Positions 1-5,586 of a stretch of DNA of 14,926 nucleotides are shown piece by piece. The stretch lies in assembly GCA_964421005.1 (NCBI GenBank), contig CAYQUV010000018.1, positions 1-14,926 on the forward strand, given 5' to 3'. The DNA is from CAYQUV01 sp964421005. Lineage in GTDB: Bacteria > Patescibacteriota > Minisyncoccia > Minisyncoccales > CG1-02-41-26. Within the stretch, counting starts at the first letter, position 1; every line of letters begins with the position of its first letter. A model generated the notes under the pieces. The model made no database searches, was not told the origin of the DNA, and was given only the letters and a program-made list of their open reading frames with translations. The translations under genes were made by a program, and so were the position numbers.

Positions 1-64
1 ATAATTACAAGCGAGGGAGAAATGAAAAATTTATTTTTCGATTTCGACCGAGCGAAGTAATTAT
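1..64 (+). repeat. Palindromic intergenic repeat, copy 1
   Basis: The unit starts with ATAATTAC and ends with the inverted complement GTAATTAT. Inside, GAAAAAT (24-30) pairs with ATTTTTC (33-39), GAAAT (19-23) with ATTTC (41-45), and GG with CC, so the whole unit can fold into one imperfect hairpin. The segments AAGCGAG (9-15) and GAGCGAA (50-56) are mirror images and form a symmetric internal loop. Copies 1, 2 and 3 are identical over all 64 bases. The unit begins exactly at the window edge, so further copies may lie upstream. Confidence 0.9.
22..60 (+). other. Micro-ORF inside repeat copy 1 (12 codons plus stop)
   Basis: An ATG preceded at 5 nt by GAGG (13-16), which resembles a Shine-Dalgarno core, opens a frame reading MKNLFFDFDRAK and stopping at TAA inside the right terminal inverted repeat. 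The same frame occurs in copy 2 (101-139) and copy 3 (5432-5470). Copy 4 keeps start, GAGG and stop but encodes MKNFPRVQ (5511-5537). Translation is unproven. The reading may simply follow from the hairpin sequence. Confidence 0.3.
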
Positions 65-79
65 TTATTGGAAAAGAAC

Positions 80-143
80 ATAATTACAAGCGAGGGAGAA
101 ATGAAAAATTTATTTTTCGATTTCGACCGAGCGAAGTAATTAT
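80..143 (+). repeat. Palindromic intergenic repeat, copy 2
   Basis: This is an exact second copy of the 64-bp palindromic unit, 79 bp downstream of copy 1 and joined to it by a 15-bp AT-rich linker. It ends 31 bp before the lepB start, so it would lie in the lepB leader if the transcript begins upstream. No recombinase or transposase gene is near it. Confidence 0.9.
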
Positions 144-174
144 TTATTGAGAAAGAACATAATCAACTAATATT

Positions 175-726
175 ATGAGTATAAAAGGAACATTATTATT
201 TTTTGAAGAGGTGCTGAAAATTGTCATTCTGGCTCTGGTGATAGTAATTCCTATTCGCTATTTTATTTTTCAGCCCTTTATTGTTAAAGGTCCTTGTATG
301 GAACCTAATTTTTACGATAATGATTATCTTATTGTTGACGAATTTACGTATCATTTCAGGGAGCCCGAAAGAGGGGAAGTAATTGTTTTTCGCTATCCGA
401 AACATCCATCGGAGAAGTTCATTAAAAGAATTATCGGCTTGCCCGAAGAAAAAATTATTTTAAAAGGGAAGGAAATAATGATTATTGATAAATCGGGCAG
501 AGAGATAGTTTTAGATGAATCGGATTATCTTAGTAGGGAGTTTATTCTGGGCACAAAAGAAATTCAACTTGGAAAAGATGAATATTTTGTTTTGGGCGAC
601 AACCGGCCCCAAGCTTTTGATTCCAGAAACTGGGGGCCTTTACCGAGAGAAAATATTATCGGCAAAGTCGCTTTCCGTGCTTTTCCGCCAACTGCTATGG
701 CTTATTTTCCAACTCCGAATTATTAA
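175..726 (+). CDS. lepB: Signal peptidase I (S26 family) with Cys at the nucleophile position
   Basis: This 183-residue membrane protease should remove signal peptides from exported proteins on the outer face of the cytoplasmic membrane. One N-terminal membrane segment (about 12-32) is followed by the nucleophile box. Here it reads GPCMEP with Cys41 where the family has Ser. The general-base box contains IKRIIGLP with Lys84, and the conserved GDNR...DSRNWG box spans 141-154. The S26 core is otherwise complete and the length is normal for a small one-anchor signal peptidase. The codon for Cys41 is TGT at 295-297. No Shine-Dalgarno sequence precedes the start, which fits most genes here. hisS follows after 24 bp, so co-transcription is likely. 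The family assignment is firm; whether the Cys enzyme is fully active is uncertain. Confidence 0.93.
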   Translation: MSIKGTLLFFEEVLKIVILALVIVIPIRYFIFQPFIVKGPCMEPNFYDNDYLIVDEFTYHFREPERGEVIVFRYPKHPSEKFIKRIIGLPEEKIILKGKEIMIIDKSGREIVLDESDYLSREFILGTKEIQLGKDEYFVLGDNRPQAFDSRNWGPLPRENIIGKVAFRAFPPTAMAYFPTPNY

Positions 727-750
727 ATCTCTAAATTTTAAATTATAAAC

Positions 751-2028
751 ATGGTAAAATTTCAATCACCAACCGGCATGAGAGATCTTTTTGAAGAGGA
801 GTTGAAGTATTTTCAAAAAATTGAAAAGGTCTGCCAGGATATAGCCGATTTTTATAATTTCAAAAGAATTGAAACTCCGATTTTAGAGCAAGCAGCAATT
901 TTTGAAAAAGGAACGGGACAGAGCACCGATATTGTCCAGAAGCAGATGTTTACTTTGAGAACAAAAGGAGGAGACCTTTTGGCCCTGAGGCCCGATGGTA
1001 CTCCTTCGGTAGTCAGGGCTTATCTTGAACACGGAATGGAAAGCGAGCCCAAGCCGGTTAAACTCTGGTATTTCGGTCCATTTTTTAGACACGAAAGACC
1101 TCAGATGGGGCGATTTCGTCAATTTTATCAAATAGGATTTGAAGTTTTAGGAAGTCCTTCCTGGATTACAGATGTTCAGGTTATTCAAATTTTTAACAAT
1201 ATCCTTAAGAATCTTGGCTTGCGTAATTTAGGTATTGAAATAAACAGTATCGGTGATTCGCAGTGTCGTCCTTACTACAAGAAAGTTCTGATTAATTATC
1301 TGAAAGGTTACCGTAATTCTCTTTGTTCGGATTGTAAAAGAAGATTAAAGCAGAACCCTTTGAGAGTTTTAGATTGTAAAGAAGAAAAATGTCAGAGAAT
1401 TATAAGAAAGGGAGCTCCCCAGATTCTTGATCACCTTTGTAAAGAATGTCACAGTCATTTTAAGAACGTTCTTGAAACTCTTGAAGAATTGGAAATACCT
1501 TATAATCTAAATCCTTATTTGGTTCGGGGATTGGACTACTACACCAGAACCGTATTTGAATTCTTCCCCGAACTGGAAGAAGGGAGATCGCAGAATGCCG
1601 TAGCGGGTGGAGGGAGATACGATGATTTGGTAAAATTGTTGGGCGGCAAACCAACACCGGCCTGCGGGGGAGCTCTGGGCTTGGAAAGATTGGTAGGTTT
1701 AATGAAAAAAGAGAGTAAGAAAGTTTCTAAACCCTCTCGAGAAAAGATTTTCTTAGCTCAGGTTGGAAATCTTGCCAAAAGAAAAGCCCTGAAACTTTTT
1801 GAGGAGTTCCGAAAAGAAAAAATTAAGGTTGCTGAGAGCTTACATAAAGATTCGCTTTCTTTACAATTAAAAACGGCTGACAGAATGAAGGTAAGGTACG
1901 TTCTGATTCTTGGCCAGAAAGAGTCTCTTGAGGGAAAAATAATTATCCGGGATATGAAAACAGGTAGCCAGAAAACCGTACCCACAGAAAAAATAATAAA
2001 TGAGATGAAAAGGAAAATTAAAAAATAG
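751..2028 (+). CDS. hisS: Histidyl-tRNA synthetase
   Basis: This 425-residue class II aminoacyl-tRNA synthetase charges tRNA-His with histidine in the cytoplasm. Class II motif 2 is seen as FRHERPQMGRFRQF (112-125). The histidine-specific signature VRGLDYYTRTVFEF lies at 258-271, and AVAGGGRYDDL followed by GGALGLERL (283-314) gives the second signature and motif 3. The C-terminal region from about 331 is the anticodon-binding domain. The insertion domain has three paired Cys sites (C192/C195, C209/C214, C230/C233), a pattern known from many bacterial HisRS and possibly zinc-binding here. Length is typical. The start is an ATG without a Shine-Dalgarno sequence in an AT-rich leader. It sits 24 bp after lepB and 16 bp before the HIT gene, implying one operon. 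Confidence 0.97.
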   Translation: MVKFQSPTGMRDLFEEELKYFQKIEKVCQDIADFYNFKRIETPILEQAAIFEKGTGQSTDIVQKQMFTLRTKGGDLLALRPDGTPSVVRAYLEHGMESEPKPVKLWYFGPFFRHERPQMGRFRQFYQIGFEVLGSPSWITDVQVIQIFNNILKNLGLRNLGIEINSIGDSQCRPYYKKVLINYLKGYRNSLCSDCKRRLKQNPLRVLDCKEEKCQRIIRKGAPQILDHLCKECHSHFKNVLETLEELEIPYNLNPYLVRGLDYYTRTVFEFFPELEEGRSQNAVAGGGRYDDLVKLLGGKPTPACGGALGLERLVGLMKKESKKVSKPSREKIFLAQVGNLAKRKALKLFEEFRKEKIKVAESLHKDSLSLQLKTADRMKVRYVLILGQKESLEGKIIIRDMKTGSQKTVPTEKIINEMKRKIKK

Positions 2029-2044
2029 TTTCTGTTTTAATTTT

Positions 2045-2368
2045 ATGACCTGCCTTTTTTGTAGAATCGTTAATAAAGAAGTGCCCTCGGCGATAGTTTA
2101 TGAAGATAAAAAGGTATTGGTTTTCAAAGACATAAATCCTAAAGCTCCAATTCATCTTCTGATTGTTCCCAAAAAGCACATATCTTCAATAAAATCGCCA
2201 GGTTCTGAAAATATAGTAGTTGATTTAATCAAAGTTGCCAAAAAAATCACTGAAGATAAAAAGATAACAGGTTACAAGTTGGTCTTTAATGTCGGTAGAA
2301 AAGGTGGGCAGATAATTGACCATTTACATTTACATCTTTTGTCCGGCAGGCCAATTAGGATGCCATAA
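2045..2368 (+). CDS. HIT-family nucleotide hydrolase (HinT-like)
   Basis: This 107-residue histidine-triad protein belongs to the purine nucleoside phosphoramidase (HinT/PKCI) branch. The triad HLHLH (H93, H95, H97) in DHLHLHLLSG is intact, and CLFC at 3-6 matches the N-terminal Cys pair common in bacterial HIT proteins. The APIHLLIVPKKH segment (34-45) matches the family core. It ends a few residues after the triad, slightly shorter than typical HinT. Known HinT proteins hydrolyse AMP-lysine and other aminoacyl-adenylates, including those released by aminoacyl-tRNA synthetases. Placement 16 bp after hisS therefore suggests, as an inference, a housekeeping role in cleaning up adenylates. The exact substrate cannot be read from sequence. 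Confidence 0.9.
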   Translation: MTCLFCRIVNKEVPSAIVYEDKKVLVFKDINPKAPIHLLIVPKKHISSIKSPGSENIVVDLIKVAKKITEDKKITGYKLVFNVGRKGGQIIDHLHLHLLSGRPIRMP

Positions 2369-2403
2369 ATAGCAGTCTTTCAAATATAGAAAACTCTGCT
2401 ATT
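2368..2403 (+). promoter_or_regulatory. Stem-loop between the HIT gene and rpsU
   Basis: AATAGCAG (2368-2375) pairs perfectly with CTGCTATT (2396-2403). Inside, TTTC (2378-2381) can pair with GAAA across a 7-nt AT loop. The arm begins on the last base of the HIT stop codon and ends 21 bp before the bS21 start. There is no T-tract, so it is not a classical terminator. An RNA-processing, stability or bS21 control element is more likely. Confidence 0.5.
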
Positions 2404-2424
2404 CTAAATTTAATAATATAAATT

Positions 2425-2640
2425 ATGCCTTTAAAAGTTAAGAAACAACTCAAAGAAACCTCTCAAAGTTTGATTTACCGCTTCGGAAAAAAAATTAGAA
2501 AAAGCGGCATTCTGCTTGAGGCTAGAAAAAGAAGATTTAAAGAAAAAGAAAAAAGCCGCCAGTTGCTCAGGAGGTCGGCTTTAAGGAGAGAGGAGAAAAG
2601 GAAAGAATATGAAAAATTAAAGAAGCTTGGTAAATTATGA
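2425..2640 (+). CDS. rpsU: Small ribosomal subunit protein bS21
   Basis: The 71-residue, strongly basic protein matches bS21 through SLIYRFGKKIRKSGILLEAR (15-34) followed by the RKRRFKEKEKSRQ segment, equivalent to the family pattern of ALRRFKR...aelRrREfyEKP. bS21 sits on the 30S platform near the 3' end of 16S rRNA and the mRNA exit and assists initiation. The C-terminus is a long charged helix, a little longer than in many bacteria. Its stop overlaps the ybeY start as ATGA (2637-2640), indicating translational coupling to the rRNA maturation factor. The start has no Shine-Dalgarno sequence. Confidence 0.92.
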   Translation: MPLKVKKQLKETSQSLIYRFGKKIRKSGILLEARKRRFKEKEKSRQLLRRSALRREEKRKEYEKLKKLGKL

Positions 2641-3107
2641 TTGAGATAAATAATTTAACCGAAGTTGAAATTGACAAAAAGTTTGTAAAGAAGATTATTG
2701 AGAAAATCTTAAAAGAGGAAAAAAAGGAGGGGGATATTTCTATTGCTTTCATCGGTCCGGGAAGAATGAGAAAACTGAACAAAAAATACCGCGGCAAAAA
2801 TCGAGTTACTGATGTATTGTCTTTTCCGGAGGTGCGGTTTTCTTTTGAAAAGATTTTTAAACCGGAATTAAAAAAAACAGAAAGTTTAGGAGAGGTTGTT
2901 ATCTGCCCCAGAGAAGTGAAAAAGTATTCTCGGAGATTAAATATTCCCTTTGAGGAAGAATTTTCCAGAGTTTTAATTCACGGGGTTTTACATCTTTTGG
3001 GTTATTCCGATGAAGAATCAGAAAAAATAGCCGAAAAAATGAGGAAAAGAGAAAAATACTATTTTGAGAAGTTTAAAAAATTTGATAAATTTAAAGAGAA
3101 GATTTAA
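2637..3107 (+). CDS. ybeY: Endoribonuclease YbeY (16S rRNA maturation factor)
   Basis: This 156-residue protein belongs to the YbeY/UPF0054 metalloprotein family, which works in 16S rRNA 3'-end maturation and late 70S quality control. Visible landmarks are KKYRGKNRVTDVLSFPE (49-65), containing the conserved Arg and the TDVLSFP box, LGEVVIC (84-90), and HGVLHLLGYSDEE (115-127). The zinc motif normally reads HGxLHLxGYDH. Here H115 and H119 are present, but the third ligand position is Asp125 (codon 3009-3011), while the neighbouring D becomes S124. The C-terminus is a low-complexity Lys/Phe/Glu helix. The gene overlaps rpsU by 4 bp, so the two are translationally coupled. Confidence 0.93.
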   Translation: MIEINNLTEVEIDKKFVKKIIEKILKEEKKEGDISIAFIGPGRMRKLNKKYRGKNRVTDVLSFPEVRFSFEKIFKPELKKTESLGEVVICPREVKKYSRRLNIPFEEEFSRVLIHGVLHLLGYSDEESEKIAEKMRKREKYYFEKFKKFDKFKEKI

Positions 3108-3194
3108 AATTTTGATAGCACGAGCCCAAAAAAGGAATGAAAACAGATTAAGGAAAAACAAAAAGGAGATAAGGGGCGAATCAAAGGTTTAATT

Positions 3195-4406
3195 ATGGCT
3201 AAATCTAACATTCTTACTGCTATAGATATAGGAACAAACTCAGCTAAGATTTTAGTTGGTCAAAAAACCAGAGACACTCAAGAAGTCAGTATTCTTGCTA
3301 AAGATGAAATTCCTCATTCAGTTGGAGTTAGAAAAGGGGAAATTTATGACCCCAAAAAAATAGGAGAAGTTCTAACAAGATTAAAAGAAGGGCTTCAAAA
3401 ATCAAAAGGAATTAAGATTAAAAAGGCAGTTGTTAATATTGGCGGTTCTCACCTTTTCAGTATTCATAGCCAAGGGTTAGTTTCTGTTTCAAGAGCCGAC
3501 CAGAAAATTTCCAAAGAGGACATTGACAGGGTTCTTCAGGCTGCTCAGGCAGTTAATTTGCCATCAAACAAAGAAATCATTGATGTTATACCTCAAGAGT
3601 TTATAGTTGATGGGGAAAGAGGAATAAAAGACCCATTAGGTTTACAGGGAATTCGTCTGGAGGCAAAAGTTGTTTTAATCTGTGCTTTTTCTCCGGTTCT
3701 GGAAAATTTAGAAAAATCACTTTTTGAAGCAGGTCTGGAAATTAAATATATTATTCCTTCTCCTCTGGCTTCTTCCCGTGCTGTTTTGACTTCGGAACAG
3801 AAAGAACTGGGGGTAGCAGTAATTGATATGGGGGGAGGAACTACCTCTCTCTCTGTTTTCGGAGAGGGAGATTTAATAGATTTCGCAGTTTTTCCGGTGG
3901 GGAGCTCAAATATTACCAATGACATTGCTATCGGTTTGAGAACCGAAATAGCCACGGCCGAAGAAGTAAAAAAAGAATTTGGAGTTGTTGATTTTTCAAC
4001 GAAAAAGTCAAAAATTAAGAAGGGGAAAATTGAAATCCCGGAAAAAGAACTTTCTTTCCCAAGAAGTTTTTTAAGAAACATTATAAGGTCCCGACTTTCA
4101 GAAACTTTCTCTGAAGTGGCAAAGAGACTCAAGAAGATTTCTAAAGAAACAATTTTACCCGGCGGAGTTATTTTAACTGGTGGAGGAGCTTCTTTGCCTA
4201 AAATAACGGAATTTGCCAAACAAAAATTTGAACTTCCTTGTTATTTGTCCGGTCCTAAAGGAATTTCAGGATTAGAAGAACCAAGTTTTTCTTGTTGTGC
4301 AGGGCTTTTACTTTCCGGTTTTGATTTTGATGAAGAAAATGAAGGCAAGGAGGGGGAAGGTATAGTAACCAGATTGAAGAATGTTTTTAAAATTTTTTTA
4401 CCCTAA
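3195..4406 (+). CDS. ftsA: Cell division protein FtsA
   Basis: This 403-residue actin-fold ATPase tethers FtsZ to the membrane and recruits the divisome. Phosphate-1 loop AIDIGTNSAKILVG (9-22), the FtsA-specific 1C/SHS2 domain (about 84-165), phosphate-2 loop VIDMGGGTTSLSVFG (209-223) and the adenosine motif GGVILTGGGASLP (323-335) occur in order. The last residues, IVTRLKNVFKIFLP (390-403), form an amphipathic helix that matches the membrane-targeting sequence. A weak AAGG lies upstream of the ATG, and an AAAGGAG further up is too distant to decide the start. The 87-bp spacer after ybeY shows no terminator or clear promoter. ftsZ follows after 11 bp, so the two should be made together. Confidence 0.96.
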   Translation: MAKSNILTAIDIGTNSAKILVGQKTRDTQEVSILAKDEIPHSVGVRKGEIYDPKKIGEVLTRLKEGLQKSKGIKIKKAVVNIGGSHLFSIHSQGLVSVSRADQKISKEDIDRVLQAAQAVNLPSNKEIIDVIPQEFIVDGERGIKDPLGLQGIRLEAKVVLICAFSPVLENLEKSLFEAGLEIKYIIPSPLASSRAVLTSEQKELGVAVIDMGGGTTSLSVFGEGDLIDFAVFPVGSSNITNDIAIGLRTEIATAEEVKKEFGVVDFSTKKSKIKKGKIEIPEKELSFPRSFLRNIIRSRLSETFSEVAKRLKKISKETILPGGVILTGGGASLPKITEFAKQKFELPCYLSGPKGISGLEEPSFSCCAGLLLSGFDFDEENEGKEGEGIVTRLKNVFKIFLP

Positions 4407-4417
4407 AAGTATAAAGT

Positions 4418-5344
4418 ATGTTTAAACCAAAGTTAAAAGTGATTGGTATCGGAGGAGCGGGTTGTAATACGATTTCTCGAATGGCCTCCAACCCTTTGAA
4501 AGGAGCCGAATTTTTTTCTATAAATACTGATGCCCAGGTTTTAAAAAACAATTCTTCTCCGAATAAAATTTTAATCGGGGAAAAAACAACCGGAGGTTTA
4601 GGTGCAGGGATGGATTGCAAATTGGGGATGATGGCAGCAAGGGAAAGTCAAGAAAAATTAAGAGAGATTTTAAAAGGGGCAGAAATTGTTTTTTTAACCT
4701 GTGGACTGGGCGGTGGTTCCGGAACTCCCGGTATTTCTGTTTTGGGAGAAATAGCTAGAGAGATGAAGGTTTTGACTATAGCTGTTGTTACTCTTCCATT
4801 TTCTTTTGAAGGAAATTTAAGACGGAGAATAGCAAAATGGGGATTAGAAATTCTTAAGAAGAACGTTGATGCTTTTCTGACAATTCCCAATGACCGTATT
4901 TTAAAAGTTTCAGGCAAGACCACTTCGGTTGAGGAAGCTTTTTTAAAAATTGATAAAGTTTTAATCGAAGCTTTGGAAGGAATTTCTGATTTACTCTCTC
5001 TGCCGGGGATTATCAGTGTTGATTTCGCTGATTTAGAAGAAATATTAAGAAATTCGGGCAGAGTTTTATTTGGGATAGGAAAAGCAAAAGGCGAGCAGAG
5101 AGCGCTTTCAGCTGCCAGTCGCGCCTTGCAATCTCCTTTGCTTGATTTTATCCCCAAGAAGGCAAAAGGAATTTTATTTAATGTCGGTGGCAGAGATGTT
5201 GCTTTGTTCGAAGTGAATCTGGTAGCTAATTTTATTAAAAAAATCGCCAATCAAAAAACAAAGATAATTTTTGGAGTTTCCGAAGACAAATCTTTAGCTA
5301 AAGGAGAAATTAAGGTCAATTTGATTGCCACCGGGGTGGAATAA
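4418..5344 (+). CDS. ftsZ: Cell division GTPase FtsZ, tail-less and with altered GTP loop
   Basis: This 308-residue tubulin homologue would polymerise into the division ring. Seen are IGIGGAGCNTISRM (9-22), the tubulin signature region GGGSGTP (98-104), TLPFSFEG (125-132), IPNDRIL (156-162) and the T7 synergy loop SVDFADLEEIL (200-210). Canonical FtsZ reads GGGTGTG at the signature and NVDFAD at T7. Here Thr becomes Ser, the last Gly becomes Pro104 and the T7 Asn becomes Ser200, while both catalytic acids (D202, D205) remain. The protein stops at LIATGVE, the end of the globular core. The variable linker and the C-terminal peptide that normally binds FtsA are absent. It is the last gene of its cluster, followed at once by a terminator. 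It may be a functional divergent FtsZ or a paralogue. Confidence 0.93.
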   Translation: MFKPKLKVIGIGGAGCNTISRMASNPLKGAEFFSINTDAQVLKNNSSPNKILIGEKTTGGLGAGMDCKLGMMAARESQEKLREILKGAEIVFLTCGLGGGSGTPGISVLGEIAREMKVLTIAVVTLPFSFEGNLRRRIAKWGLEILKKNVDAFLTIPNDRILKVSGKTTSVEEAFLKIDKVLIEALEGISDLLSLPGIISVDFADLEEILRNSGRVLFGIGKAKGEQRALSAASRALQSPLLDFIPKKAKGILFNVGGRDVALFEVNLVANFIKKIANQKTKIIFGVSEDKSLAKGEIKVNLIATGVE

Positions 5345-5363
5345 AAGTTTTTTTGAAAGGTTT

Positions 5364-5395
5364 CAAAAAAGGGTCATTTGACACCTCTTTTTTTT
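5364..5395 (+). terminator. Rho-independent terminator after ftsZ
   Basis: AGGGTC (5370-5375) pairs with GAC-A-CCT (5380-5386, one A bulged) around an ATTT loop, followed by eight Ts (5388-5395). The upstream A-run (5365-5370) can extend the stem against the T-run. An additional TTTTTTGAAA/TTTCAAAAAA hairpin (5348-5370) immediately upstream shares the same A-run, so the extended forms of the two hairpins exclude each other. Confidence 0.85.
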
Positions 5396-5407
5396 ATTTG
5401 ATACAAT
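5378..5407 (+). promoter_or_regulatory. Sigma-70-like promoter for nrdD, embedded in the ftsZ terminator
   Basis: A perfect TTGACA (5378-5383) lies 18 bp before TACAAT (5402-5407). The -35 box falls within the terminator loop and right arm, and the T-run forms part of the spacer. A transcript from here would start near 5414 and carry repeat copies 3 and 4 in a leader of about 170 nt before nrdD. Confidence 0.65.
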
Positions 5408-5410
5408 ACT

Positions 5411-5474
5411 ATAATTACAAGCGAGGGAGAAATGAAAAATTTATTTTTCGATTTCGACCGAGCGAAGTAATTAT
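5411..5474 (+). repeat. Palindromic intergenic repeat, copy 3
   Basis: Identical over 64 bp to copies 1 and 2, about 5.3 kb away and in the same orientation. It contains the same micro-ORF at 5432-5470. In this copy the preceding T makes TATAAT (5410-5415) across the left terminal repeat, but no -35 box is at suitable spacing. It lies in the predicted leader of nrdD. Confidence 0.9.
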
Positions 5475-5489
5475 TTATTGAGAAAGAAC

Positions 5490-5541
5490 ATAATTACAAG
5501 CGAGGAAGAAATGAAAAATTTTCCACGCGTGCAGTAATTAT
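5490..5541 (+). repeat. Palindromic intergenic repeat, copy 4 (diverged, 12 bp shorter)
   Basis: It again follows at 79 bp and keeps both terminal arms, ATAATTAC and GTAATTAT, the GAGG and the ATG. The interior differs: the ATTTTTC arm and the CGACCGAGCGAA block are replaced by TTTCCACGCGTGCA. The net loss of 12 bp keeps the micro-ORF frame (5511-5537). It ends 45 bp before the nrdD start. Confidence 0.85.
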
Positions 5542-5586
5542 TTGGAAGACAACATAATTTGATAAAATAGATAATTTTTTTAGATT

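Noticed and set aside
1..143. CRISPR array
   Set aside because: The whole unit including linker repeats with no variable spacers, only two copies occur per site, and no cas genes are present.
3108..3194. Small gene between ybeY and ftsA
   Set aside because: The only ATG frame is four codons long; the stretch is purine-rich spacer.
4648..5250. 200-codon open frame on the - strand across ftsZ
   Set aside because: It lies wholly opposite the clear ftsZ frame, has no recognisable domain and shows the composition of an antisense shadow. The same holds for the - strand frames at 3593-4219 (ftsA) and 12358-12825 (clpB).
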